A DNA stretch of 64,000 nt from Coccinella septempunctata (taxonomy: Eukaryota > Arthropoda > Insecta > Coleoptera > Coccinellidae): positions 16,438,001 through 16,502,000 of the forward strand of contig NC_058190.1 of the NCBI RefSeq assembly GCF_907165205.1, given 5' to 3'. The notes under the pieces are model-generated. The model had not been told where the DNA came from and did no database searches. It saw nothing but the letters and a program-made list of their open reading frames with translations. Positions 44,028-55,203 of this stretch are shown piece after piece. Positions within the stretch are counted from its first letter, which is position 1; each line of letters opens with the position of its first letter. A program made the position numbers and the translations under genes.

Positions 44028-44197
44028 CGCTGAAGGAGGTGAATAGTACTTTCATCATAAATGGCGACTGGAAATTTTCTACGACGAGCCGTTTCTTTGC
44101 TGGGGCAGGAACTAGATTCGCTTACATAAAACAGGACAGTGTTTCACTGGAAACCATAACGGCGCAAGGACCTCTCGGAAATCCCATCGAAATCTAT
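44028..44197 (+). CDS. ADAMTS-like host gene, exon b (spacer core)
   Basis: It is bounded by acceptor cattttttgcag (ending 44027) and donor GTAAGTAA (44198). Two bases complete the codon split from exon a, giving ALKEVNSTFIINGDWKFSTT, SRFFAGAGTRFAYIKQ, then LETITAQGPLGNPIEIY. The INGDW...G-x-G-T-x-F-x-Y...E-x-x-x-A-x-GP sequence is the most conserved part of ADAMTS spacers, which fold as a beta-sandwich binding matrix or substrate. It ends in phase 0. A 5'-truncated R4 copy begins only about 85 bp downstream of the donor. Confidence 0.88.
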
Positions 44198-44285
44198 GTA
44201 AGTAAATAATAAAGTTCACTGCGCTGGTAGGGTCATAGGGATATGAACAGGGACCTAACCTCGTATTGCGGAAGAAAAATTAGAA

Positions 44286-44668
44286 CAGAGCACTATTCAT
44301 CGATGTGGCGATTTCAAATGATAACAATCTTCTAGATAGGCACACCGAAAAACTTTCAAAATACAGATATCTAGAGAAACAAATCAGGAGACAGTGGCAG
44401 TTGAAAGAGATCAAGACCATCACTATTGTCATTTCATCTCCAGGCCTGATACTGAGGAAGCTGCCGGAGAACTTGAGGAAACTTCAGTCGGACGAAAATA
44501 TCTATAGAGTCATGCAGAAAATGGTATTGCTGGGAACGACGAGAACTGTACGCAAATAAATGGGAAATGTAGACGAACGCCGTCTGCTTCGAGAGGAAGT
44601 GCGGGTGGATTAGGAATCCAACCGATAGCAAGGAGCCGAGTAGCGGCCCGAACCCGACCACCACCAGG
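44286..44668 (+). pseudogene. R4/Dong-like LINE 3' end, copy C1, split by an RTE insertion
   Basis: AGCACTATTCATCGATGTGG starts within the restriction-like nuclease (LFIDVA in copy I) and the alignment continues through LLDRHTEKLSKYR, the helical C-terminus and the 3' UTR up to CGACCACCACCAGG. The rest of the 3' UTR is found beyond the insertion, at 48325-48430 (GAGCCAACAAACATGGACGG...GATATCTGAGATGATCTGTG). In-frame stops (TAA at about 44557, TAG at 44611) show decay. Confidence 0.8.
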
Positions 44669-47600
44669 GTTGTGTTCGGAATCAACGTCGAATCATCGCC
44701 CAGTGTGCGTCCGACGTCTGAAACGGTTGTTCTATTGGTTGTCGGATCGTTAAGTCCCGTTAAAGAGCGCGTTTGGCAACGTTCGACGTTGACACATCCA
44801 AATGAGAAACTACGAAGATTAGTCGACTACGATCCAACGGAAGAAGCTAGAAGGTCAAGATCCTACCACCGAAGACCGAGAGATCAAATAAGGATTCAAA
44901 TGTAACCAAAGAAGAGCTTAACCTATAAAAGATATAGGCAGCATACAACTATCAACACGACTATGATCGTGTGAGAGTCCAGAAACCATAAGAGTCAACT
45001 GGTTAATAGGCAAAATGCCCGGAACCTATGAAGAAGTAGTTAAGGGTTTTTAGTGGGTCTCGAGCTCAGAGAGTGAGAATCCCTACACTGCTCCCCCTCG
45101 GGAGAGGCTGTGTTCGTCTGTCCTGCAGATTTCCCCCTAGTACATAAGAAAAAAATTGACGTTGATTCCGAACACAACGCCCTCCCAGATATGGGTGGTA
45201 CCGGTGAAATCAAATAAATAGCCGGGGCGGACGAAAAATAGCACTGCGGCGTCTGACCCATAATGGGCGGCAGCAAACAGCGTCTGACCCAGACTGGGCG
45301 GCTGGATTATGCGATCACCAAGACGTCTAGCCAACGTGGTGTTCTATGGCTAAATACACCTTATGAAAATGCCAGGTAAAAACACTCAAGTACCCCAGGC
45401 GAGTAGAAGACTATCTTCAGAATCTCGCACAGATGTTAAATCAGTCTGTCCCATGGATTCTGGGGGGGACAATCATCTGGCGAAGAAACCTAAGAAAAGT
45501 GAAAGGAACAAAATGAACAATGTACTGTCATTGCTTTCGAATAAACGATTAACTGAACTTGAGTGCGAACTAGAGAATATCAAGTGGGATATCATGGGTC
45601 TTAGCGAGGTTAGAAGGCGCGGAGAAAAACTCATTACTTTAAAATCTGGCCACAGTTTCTACTACGTAGGAGATGAAAATAGCTCAGTAGGGGAAACTGG
45701 TTTTCTGATACATAAGCGTCACAGAACAAGCATTTTGTCTCTGAAGAAAATCTCCACAAGAGTAATATGCCTTGTCCTCAAACTTAACGCAAGATATAAT
45801 ATCAAAATTATACAAGTTTACGCGCCTACCTCGGACCATACTGACGAAGGAGTAGATCTGTTTTACGACGACATCAGAGATGCTCTCAGCAATCAGCAGG
45901 CACATTATAGAATTCTACGTGGATCACCACATAAAATTGAAAATTGAAATCATTCAATGCCAAGGTGGAAACGAGGTCGGATGTTGTTGAGTTCTCGCTG
46001 GGAAACTATGGACTGGAGAGAAGAAATGATAGAGGTGAAACATTGCTTGGTTTCCTGCTGCAAAACAACATATTCCAAATGAATATCTTCTTTCCTAAGA
46101 GACCAAATAGGAGATGGACATGGAGGAGCCCGGATGGACGAACAAAAAATGAAATAGATTTCATAATCACCGACAAAAGTCACATAGTTAAAGACGTGTC
46201 AGTGTTGAACAAGGTATCCATCCGAAGTGTCCACAGGATTGTAAGAGCTAAATTAATGATTGACGTCGGTAAAGAACGGCACAAGCTGATCAGAAAGACT
46301 GACAGTGACAGACCATGGATGAGCCCATCGGACATGGTCGGCTTCCAGTAATACATCTCAAATAGGCTGGATGACACCAAACCAGAAGAGGATCAATGTC
46401 CTGAACGAGACCATCAGTACTGCCCTAATAGAGAGTCAAAATATTTACTGCCCAAGAACCAAGAAAGAATCGAAATTAAGCGAAGCCACTATGCGGAAAA
46501 TGAAACAAAGAAGAGACATGAGAAGTGAAGAAATAACTACTGCTGAAGAACTGAGACAGATTAACAGAGAAGTATCAAAAGCTATCAGACGCGACATTAG
46601 AGCGTACAACCAAGATGAGATCGAAACAACAATAGAAAGCAACAAAAGTATGAAGGTCTTACGTAGAAAATTGGAAACTGGAAAAAACAAATGACGAAGG
46701 TGAAGGACAAAAACGGGCATATTACAACAAACAGAAAAGAAATTTGTAGGATAGTTGAGGACTTTTACCACCTACTATATAAAAGCCAGAATAAAGTTAA
46801 CTCAGACTCAGAAACAGGGTTAGAGATATTGACGAGTAAAGGAGGCGTCGTTAACCAAGGGTCAGAAGAAATGCCTGGCTCTGAGGAAAACAAAAAACAA
46901 CAAAGCCCCTGGAGAGGACTGTGTGGTTGCCGATGCAGTTAAGATAGGTGGTCACTGTTTACTCAAGAAAATAGCGAAGCTTTTTAATCTCTGTCTCTTT
47001 AACAGCACAATAACAGAGAAGTGGAACAGCGCCATCGTGATCTTGATTCACAAGAAAGGAGATTCAGCGAAACTGGAAAACAATCGACCAATAAGCTTAC
47101 TCAGCCATCTTCATAAACTCTTCACGAGAATTATTACTACACGCTTGGAGAACAAATTAGATTTTTACCAACCCATAGAACGGCTGGGTTCCGCAGAGGT
47201 TCTGGAACTAATGACAATCTTCAGAGCATCAAAACTGTGATCGAGAAATCCATAGAATATAATAGGCCGCTAGTCATTGCCTTTGTGGACTTCCACAAGG
47301 CATTTGATACTGTTGAGTAGAGTGCAGTATTGGACTCCTTACAAAAGTGCAGGGTAGACTATCGCTATACCAAACTAATATATAATATATATAAAAATGC
47401 TACCATGATGGTTAGATTGCACGAAAACACCAACCCCATAAGAATCGGTAGAGGAGTACGACAGGGGGATACTATATCACCCAAATTGTTTATAGCTGTT
47501 TTGGAGAGCGCCTTGAAGATGCTTGAATGGAGCGGAAGGGGTTCAAATATAGATGGCTCGAACTTAAAAAATCTGCGTTTCGCAGATGATATAGCTCTGT

Positions 47601-48324
47601 TCGCTGACAACTTACAAGATATCAGGAAAATATTGAAGATTGAAGATCTTCGGGAAGTATGTGCTCAGATCGGGCTGAAAATTAACATATCCAAGACAAA
47701 GTTCATGACGAATCTTGTCCCTAGTGGAGTTGGTGGATAAATACATATAACTTGGTCATGAAATACGAATCTCGAGAGACAACCAAACACGCTTTCTTGG
47801 GCCGCGTATGGCAGACTTGGGGGTGTGTTTAAGAGTAATCTCCCAGTAAGGGTATTTGACCAGTGCATTTTGCCAGTTATGACCTACGGCGCCGAAACTT
47901 TAACTCTAACTGTCACGTCTGCCAAGAAGCTCAGAATTGCGCAACGCAAGATGGAAAGATCTATGCTCAATGTGTCACTTCGAGACCACATTAAAAATTA
48001 GGACTTACGGGTGAGAACAGGAGTCACGGATGTTATCTGTCAGATAGCTAGGCTCAAGTGGAACTGGGCTGGGCATGTGGCACGGATGGCGGATGGACGA
48101 TGGACAAAGAGGCTGTTCGAATGGAGACCAAGAACCGACAAAAAAAACAGAGGAAGACCTCCCACGCGATGGACTGACGATATCAAGAGGATGACCACAA
48201 ACTGGATGCAGAGCGCTCAGAATAGAGGACAGTGGGCAGAAATGAGGGAGGCCTATATCCAGCAGTGGATGCAAAGGGCTGGTTGATGACATAAGAAAAA
48301 ACTGACGTTGATTCCGAACACAAC
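44669..48324 (+). mobile_element. RTE-type retrotransposon unit with inverted termini, nested in R4 3' UTR
   Basis: The unit is flanked by CCAGG on both sides (44664-44668, 48325-48329). It starts GTTGTGTTCGGAATCAACGT and ends with the reverse complement (48304-48324), a perfect 21-bp inverted pair. The 38-nt 3' end (ACATAAGAAAAAACTGACG...) also occurs inside at 45142-45178, so a short 510-bp unit (44669-45178) lies directly in front of the full RTE. The 5' part has GCGTCTGACCC twice (45249, 45281). Such inverted ends are not expected for a LINE; template jumping or twin priming during insertion are possible explanations. Confidence 0.7.
45363..48286 (+). pseudogene. RTE-clade LINE ORF2 (endonuclease and RT), frameshifted
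   Basis: Endonuclease: ECELENIKWDIMGLSEVRRR (catalytic Glu), GETGFLIHK, IKIIQVYAPTSDHTDEGVDL, then a shift at about 45940 where the expected GDFNAKVG is KSFNAKVE, losing the catalytic Asp. It continues WTWRSPDGRTKNEIDFIITD and SVHRIVRAK. RT: WNSAIVILIHKKGDSAKLEN NRPISLLSH, FVDFHKAFDTVE then TAG (47318-47320), GRGVRQGDTISPKLFIAVLE and NLRFADDIALFADN (catalytic). The C-terminus LKWNWAGHVARMADGRWTKR, RGRPPTRWTDDIKRM ends at TGA 48284-48286, leaving a 38-nt 3' UTR. At least six frame changes. The endonuclease resembles proteins often labelled craniofacial development protein 2-like, a known mislabel of RTE endonucleases. Confidence 0.8.
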
Positions 48325-48430
48325 CCAGGAGCCAACAAACATGGACGGGCTCCAGCAGATCTTAATCTATTCGATATCTGAGATGATCTGTGATAAGTGA
48401 ATGTTCCGCTAAGGGTCAGAACTTTATATT
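48325..48430 (+). pseudogene. R4-like LINE 3' UTR, part beyond the RTE insertion
   Basis: The sequence CGGGCTCCAGCAGATCTTAA...GATATCTGAGATGATCTGTG parallels 25205-25260 of copy I (GGGCTCCAACAGAGCTTTAT...GATATCTGAGATATCTGGGA). It completes the R4 3' end started at 44286. Confidence 0.75.
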
Positions 48431-49044
48431 TATTAGGCACGTGGTTGAGCAAGACGAGGCGCTGATATGACATAGACGACTCAAATTTATTTTGTCCTAT
48501 GCAAGGGAACACTCCAAGCAATCTCGCGCCTCTGGTCTGGTAGTCGTGAAATTAGGAATTTTTGACCACCGAACCACGATTCGTTTTCATGTACACTAGC
48601 ACATATACAAATATAAATACACGGAAATTTAAGAATGTAAGAATGGTCTACAACTCCGTGACTCTCTTTCGAGCAATGAAAACTCTCTTGCTCTGTACAG
48701 AGTTACCAAAAAATATGACGTTGTAGGAGAGGTAGCAGTATACCAGGCCGTAGTGAATAGAAAGCAACGTCGAGTGAGGCATGGATTGTTTGATACGAGA
48801 AATCGCGTAGCATGATCTATGAATTTTATTACAGAGAGCATCATATTAGATTATTGACAATGTTTCGTAATGAGTGGACTGTATTTTTTTCTAGAAAGAA
48901 GCTGGTTTCGTTTTGAACGGAACGGATTGTAAATAGGATCATAAAATATGGAATCACAATTCATACAAGATATCTTGACTCACCCTTGGCAGCTAAGGGA
49001 AATAGGTATATTGGTGGCTTTTGGAGAACCAAGAATTCGGGACG
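48431..49044. other. Intronic stretch without recognised genes
   Basis: No gene identified. TCTTGCTCTGTACAGAGTTACC near 48690 vaguely resembles the hairpin MITE arm at 27.7 kb, but not over a long stretch. Confidence 0.35.
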
Positions 49045-51512
49045 GCTGTATCCATTCATTCATTGCTGTATCCCGTTACCGGGAATAAATCTACAAAAAG
49101 AAGAAGGAAAAAAAAAATCGAACAGACTTGTAACTTCTTAGTGCTAGTTGCGACTGTGTGCCCTCCTGTGACTAAAGAGACCCAACCGTGACCTGCAGAT
49201 TCTTCCACACTCAGGGCATGGATAGTCTCCAACCAGATCTGGCCGCCGCTGTATCCATTATAACTGTGGACCAAAGACCTCCACTGTGACCTGTCTAACG
49301 CTAGTTGTTCCCAGTTATGATTAGCATTAACTGATTTTAGGGATTGATGTAGTGTATCCTTAAACCGCTTATACTGGCCTCCTGGTTTCCGGGCTCCCTC
49401 AGTGAGTTCGCCGTATAGAGCTATTTTGGGGAGTCTTGTGTCTTGCATCCTCAGAATGTGGCCGCTCCATCTGAGTCGGGCCCTCGTTACTTGAGTCTCA
49501 ATTGTTGTACAACTCGCGCGCTGCAAGACTTCTGCATTCGAAACTTTGTGGAACCATCTGATGTGCATTATCTGTCTTAGATGACGTTGCTGCGTCTGTT
49601 CAAGCTGTTTAATATGTCGCCTGTAGGGAGTCCAGCTTTCGCTTCCGTAAAGAAGCGTTGGGAGGACCACTGCTCTGTAAGCAGCTGTCTTGGTCTTCAG
49701 ATTGAGGTCGTGATTTTGGAACACTCTGTCCTTCAGCTTCCAGAATGCCCGTGATGCCGAATTGATACGGTTGTGTATTTCCATGTCAAGGTTAGCCCTA
49801 GTATTTATGAAGCCTCCCAAGTATTTGAACTGCTCGACCTGTTCTAGAGTTTCATTGTCCAGGCTGATATCTGTTTGAAGGCATTCTGGCGGACTTACCA
49901 GGATTTTGGTTTTGTCGATATTGAGTCTAAGGCCTAAAGCTTCGTATATATGTTTATAGGTGTCCATCATTATCTGTAGATCCTCTGAGCTCCTAGCGAT
50001 GAGTGAACAGTCGTCTGCATATTGAAGTTCCTTGATAAACTTGGTACGGGTTTTTGCTCTGAGGCGCTTCAGGTTAAACAGGCCTCCATCAAATCTGAAT
50101 CTTATCCCAACACCTCTTACGGGCATGCTCATGTCAGCAATTATCGATACAGCTATGGCGAAAATATTGAACAGTAAAAGCGCTAATACGCAGCCTTGTT
50201 TTATTCCAGAGTTGGTTGAGAAATGGTCGGTTGTAGAGCCATTATGCTGTATTCTAGCGGTGTTGTTGATATGAAGGCTTTTACACACTGCTAGGAATTT
50301 TTCGGGTACTCCTAGACGTGCCATGATTTTCCATAGCGCTCTCCGATTCACCGAGTCGAATGCCTTGCTTAAATCGACGAAGGCTGTATAAATCCTTGAT
50401 TGTTGTTCACGGGCCTTTTCTTGTAGCTGTCGCAGTGTAAAAATTAGGTCCACCGTACCTCGATTTGGTCGAAAGCCGCACTGTGATTTAGGTAAAAGCC
50501 TCTCTAAGAGTGGAACCAGACGATTAGCCATAATCTTCGAGAGAATTTTACCGGCCACATTAAGCAACGATATGCCCCTGTAATTGTTGCAATTCGACGT
50601 ATCGCCTTTGTTCTTATAGAGCTTGATAACTAAAGCGTCTCTGAAGTCTTGTGACACATCTCCCTGTTCCCAGATCTTGCGGAATAGTATTAGGAGACTA
50701 TTGACAATGTCCTCATCCAAGGCTTTGAATATCTCCTCCGGAATGCCGTCTAGACCAGGTGACTTATCATTTTTCATATTTTTAATCGCGCTTATGATTT
50801 CCGACATTGAGATTTCGTCATCAAGCGATGTCATCGGACTATACGCGGGGAGCAGGTCTAAAATGGATAAATCCGAGTCGTTATTTTGATTCAAGACCTG
50901 TGAGTAATGCTCCTTCCATCTTTCGAGAATTTTTCTATAATCAGTTAGAATAGCTCCATAAGCATCTCTTATAGGAAAGCTAGCTTTTCTGCTTGGACCG
51001 TAAACAGTTTTAATAGCTTCGAAAAAACGCCTGTAGTCATGGTTATCGGCGTAAGCTTGTATTTCCCTAGCTTTTTCTTTCCACCAGCTGTCCTTGATTT
51101 TTCTTATTTCTTGACGGACCTCGCGTTTTATGTTTATGAAACCTATTTGGGCTGCAACATCGCCAGGCTTGTTAATTGCGGTTTTCATCGCTTTGTGTTT
51201 TGCGTCCAAAGGGGGTGCGATATGAGTTTCGCTGTCGGCAAACCAGTCTGGGGATTTTCGGGAGCGTTCTGTGCCCAGTATTTCTTTCGCTGTATTTGTA
51301 AGGGATGACTTGAAACGGAGCCAATGAGTCTCAATGTCGTCGTTATAATCCGGTGGTGTTAGGCTATCTTTGACGGCAGCTGTGAATCTGTCCTTTGTAG
51401 AAGGGTTTTGTAGTTTGGATATTTGAAGGCGCTCTCTTAGATACTTCGGCTTGCGTTGGTATTTTGGGCGCATTGAGATTTTCATTCTCGAGATTACTCG
51501 CTGCTGTATCCA
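49045..51512 (-). pseudogene. RTE-like LINE, second copy, 5' truncated, finger lost by frameshift
   Basis: A 10-bp target duplication GCTGTATCCA flanks it (49045-49054 and 51503-51512). The element starts inside the endonuclease C-terminal end at KMKISMRPK and is open from 51485 to 49056 (809 codons). It has the same RT as the 35-38 kb copy: SPGLDGIPEEIFK, NNYRGISLLNVAG, AFVDLSKAFDSVNR, GIKQGCVLALLLFN (Pro to Leu) and LQYADDCSLIA. Near 49257 it lacks about 13 nt present in the other copy, which shifts the frame so that the C2H2 finger is read as unrelated residues. Without endonuclease it could not insert autonomously. The nucleotide match to the first copy is very close, suggesting recent activity. 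Confidence 0.9.
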
Positions 51513-51639
51513 CCCTTATTGAGGCTCCCAATCTTCTCTTGAAGAACTTTCTGTGCACTGGTAAATGCTAGAATTAATCACAAGGATTTTTAACGTATAA
51601 ATCAAAATTAAAATTGCGTATTCTGTGTGTATGATATAA

Positions 51640-52256
51640 TAATAATAATAATAATGAGGATAAATTCAGATGCATACCACCCGACGATATGAATATCGAC
51701 AAGTGTTACGATCTGAATTGAGCTAGCCAATTTGCCATCGTCAAGGCCCCAAATGGAGTACGCTCCACCGAGGAAAAGCAGATGCTGACCATGGTTTCGG
51801 CCTCATTTGGCCTCATCAGAGCAACATAGCATTTTTCCACGGTGGAGAACGTTTGGAATTGATGGAACTTTATTCAATGTTGTCATGTTCTACTGGGTAT
51901 TATTTACCTAGAGCGCCATCCAACATGAAACGGTATCCGATTCAATCCCCTCCAGATAGAAACCAAGACGAAGACACTAGCATACGGTCCCATATTTTCC
52001 CTAATTCGGTACGCCGATTCGCTTTTGCGAACGTCGGACGCATAATGAATTGAGAAGTCCGGGACGCGCTCAGGTCGCGGCAGAGTACGATGCCAGCGGT
52101 ACAATAATGAAGAGTGATAACGCCTAAGCGGCAATGAATAAAAGAATGAGGATGAATTCAGATGCATACCACCCGACAATATGAATATCGACAAGTGTTA
52201 CGATCTGAATTGAGCTAGCCAATTTGCCATCGTCAAGGCCCCAAATGGAGTACGCA
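51640..52256. repeat. Direct repeat pair framing a 380-bp unique segment
   Basis: AGGATAAATTCAGATGCATA at about 51658 and AGGATGAATTCAGATGCATA at about 52148 begin two copies of a roughly 108-bp block that ends CCCCAAATGGAGTACGC (51766, 52256). A (TAA)n run precedes the first copy at 51634-51655. The segment between holds GATAACGCCTAAGCGGCAAT. Together with the following inverted copy it forms a direct-plus-inverted arrangement. Confidence 0.8.
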
Positions 52257-52390
52257 ATTTGACGATGGCAAATTGGCTAGCTCAATTCAGATCGTAACAC
52301 TTGTCGATATTCATATCGTCGGGTGGTATGCATCTGAATTTATCCTCATTATTTTATTCATTGCCGCTTAGGCGTTATCACTCTTCATTA
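52107..52390. repeat. Near-perfect palindrome with about 128-bp arms
   Basis: Positions 52107-52234 (TAATGAAGAGTGATAACGCC...GCCATCGTC) are the reverse complement of about 52262-52390 (GACGATGGC...GGCGTTATCACTCTTCATTA). The arms are separated by about 27 bp containing AAGGCCCCAAATGGAGTACG. Arm identity is almost complete (CGACAATATG versus CGACGATATG, one A missing). The right edge touches the 3' tail of the LINE at 52391. Confidence 0.85.
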
Positions 52391-53835
52391 ATAATAATAA
52401 TGTTTATTTTCGAAAATCATACATATACAATCATCATATATACAATCAGAACGAAAATACTGTCAAATACGAAAAATACCGTTTTCAAAAGGAAGCATTT
52501 AGGAACTCTTGCATTGTATATGGGTCAAGTTCAATCAACAATTTATGTATTTCTTTTTTAAAGACAGCGTGCCTATTTATTTTTCTCAGTTTCAGAGGTA
52601 ATTTATTAAAAAGTTTCAAGCACATATATTCGGCACTTTTTTCTGTAAGGGTCAGTCTATGAGCCGGATAGATATAATAGGCGTCCCTACAGTTGTATGT
52701 ATGGTTGGGCACATTATCACTAAAATACTCTCGGTTTTTAGAGAGAAACATAAGGCACTCCTCAATATGAACCGCTTCTACAGTTACTACACCACTGCTC
52801 CTAAAACAACCTCTACAAGACGCTCTGTAGCCAAGCTTATACATAATTCTCATGGCCTTTTTCTGAGTTCTCATAATTTTCTCAACTGCTTTGGCATTCC
52901 CATAAAAAATTACACCATATCGCACAAGAGCCTCAAAATTTGAAAAATAAATTGTCTTCAAGCCACTTATACCCAAGTACCGGGACATTATTCTTAGAGT
53001 GTAACAGACCGAATTTAACCTTTTGTTCAGTTTATCGATATGACATTCCCATGACAAATTCTCATCAATCGTCATCCCCAGCAGGTTTAACTCAGTATTT
53101 ACACTAATATCGGTTCCATTCAAATTAGTTACATCAGGATATTCTTGATTATTATTTTTTGTTTTAAAAAACAAACAATCAGTTTTGTTTTGGTTTAATA
53201 CAAGACTTTCATTTGCAATCCAGTCTGATATGGCTCTATAAATGCTACTTGAATTCGCCAGCAAAACATCCAGGTCTCTAGCAGTCATCAAAAAGTTTTT
53301 ATCTTCAGCATAATCATAAGAAGTACAGTTTAAGTCTGGGATAGACATGAGAGCGTCGTTTACATAAATAATGAACAAAATGGGACCAACTATGCTACCT
53401 TGCTGTATGCCAATTTTGACCATTTCCTGATCTGATATATAATCAATTCCGTTCTTTGTAATAATAGTTTGCTGGAGCCTTCCTGATAGGTATGATCTGA
53501 GCCATGAACATACAACACCACTTATACCATAGAAACTCAATTTCTTCGGAAGTACGTCCTGATTTATGCAATCATATGCCTTTGTGAGGTCTAAAAACAG
53601 GCCCATCACATGGTTTCTCTCTTCCAGAACTCGATGAATCCTCTCTGTGAACTCAAATATTGCTGTGTGAGTACCTCTACCTTTCAGATATGCATGTTGG
53701 TTATTAAACAACAGGTTATTGATGATGAAATATTCCATTAATCGGTTGCACAAACATTTCTCAAATACCTTTGAGAAACTCGGCAGAAGGCTGTTTGGTC
53801 TGTAGTTTTCAATTTCTGTCATACTTCGTATAGGT
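52391..53835 (-). pseudogene. CR1/Daphne-like LINE RT, 5' truncated, mutated YADD
   Basis: The 3' tail is (ATT)n at 52391-52399 (minus strand). The frame ends at 52485 and is open to 53978, but element similarity begins at TEIENYRPNSLLPSFSKVFE (about 53830); the first 50 residues of the open frame are unrelated flank. RT motifs: HAYLKGRGTHTAIFEFTERI, LFLDLTKAYDCINQDVLPKK, GIQQGSIVGPILFIIYVND. The catalytic box reads DYAEDKNFL instead of YADD, an Asp-to-Glu change of the first metal ligand. The C-terminus MRIMYKLGYRASCRGCFRSS and KLFNKLPLKLRKI are intact. It is related in layout to the PHD-gag LINE at 18-22 kb (KYRETCRGAFKKN). Confidence 0.8.
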
Positions 53836-54879
53836 ACGTATCGGCGCGTATCGTGATTAGCTACTGCCGTCGCTCCATCGGCTTCGTCCCATCTGGTTTC
53901 AAGGACAATTTTTTGTGAATCCGAAACGACGGTTAAAGAAGGACGGAGTAATCTGAAGAATATCTTGTACCTATGCATAATTAAATGAGAGAACCAAAAA
54001 CTTTCGCGAAAGAAACATTTCCTCCATCGACGTAAAATACCATTGTAATTTTGAAAGATAAGAAAACTATAAAGAACTGTTCAGAACTCACATACCTATG
54101 ATCAATAAAAAAAAATAAAAATTAATAAATTCAAAATACCCAATCCAATACGAAACAGACAATCTATAGTTAGACAACTGTCGGGAAAAATTTGGGACAA
54201 GTTACAGCGTTATCTAGGGACGGCTTCTAACATTATTCGCGATGTAAGTGAATAGTTGATGGTGGCGGCATCTGTTGTTACGTATCTGTATGAGAAATGT
54301 TGATTCTAAAGATAGAACATAATTTCAGATTTTTTTTCCATGAGATTGGGAGAAGCCATTCCAAGTTGGAATTTGAATGAAATTTCCAAGTTCCAACTTA
54401 ATCTTGTCCCCAAATCTAATGAACAAATATTTTTAGGTTAGGTAAAAAGTATTAAATCTCCAAACACAGAATCTGATCTTGTAAAGGGTTGAACGGATAA
54501 ATAATATGGGCCAAACTATCCAATACTACATTTACGTCTACGTTTCGGTTCCGTTTGGAACCTTCCTTAGGACTTTACAACACAAGGAAAAGAAAAATAT
54601 CACAATCTTCTATCTTTCCTTCATATCACAAGAATTACTGAACATTTGAGTATAAACAGTCACAGCTCTCCAAAACAAGGGAAAGCTACAATAAACCGTC
54701 AACCGTCAATAACATAAGAAGACGATCAACATCTACTCCTAAACACCTAATCCTAAACACTACTATTCACACACTAAAATCATTCATATAACTAGAAAAT
54801 TCTATCAGGTATAATGACAAAATTGACAGGAACAGAAACACTACAATGATAATGACATCAATCTAGTTCATTCTTATTC
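53836..54879. other. Intronic stretch without recognised genes
   Basis: No domain or TIR was identified. The open frame running in from the LINE at 52.4 kb to 53978 has no recognisable similarity here. Confidence 0.35.
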
Positions 54880-55203
54880 TTAACACGTTGACTGCGATAT
54901 TGGTCCCCGGGGACCGATACGAATCTCTTTTCTGGTGCGATTGAAGTGAGATCCAATGTTTCCTCATGTGCTAACTCCATAACTTTCAGAACGCTCAAAA
55001 CTTCAAATTTATATAGTAGGCTAAGACTTTTCGAATTTTAAAGTAACGTTCGAGGACTCTAACACAATATGGCATCGAAAAATATTTTAGATATCGGTCC
55101 CCGGCGACCTATACCGCACCAGAGGAAAGCTCTGGTATCGGTCTCCGGGGACCGATACCGCACTGTAAACGAATCTTGAAACATACATAACGCAGTCAAC
55201 GTA
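54880..55203. mobile_element. piggyBac-like MITE with repeated GGTCCCCGGGGACC palindromes
   Basis: The left end is TTAA (54880-54883) followed by CACGTTGACTGCGATATTGG; the right end is the complement CGCAGTCAACGT (55191-55202), giving 12-13-bp inverted termini. The TTAA target and the C-A-C/T-x-TTGACTGC terminus fit piggyBac-like elements, though the right TTAA is degraded (GTAAAT). Inside, TATCGGTCCCCGGGGACCGATA-type palindromes occur three times (about 54902, 55090, 55135), one exact and two with a single change. There is no coding frame. Confidence 0.6.

Noticed and set aside
45363..45947. A host craniofacial development protein 2-like gene
   Set aside because: The domain is the RTE endonuclease followed by its RT; that name is a common mislabel for such elements.
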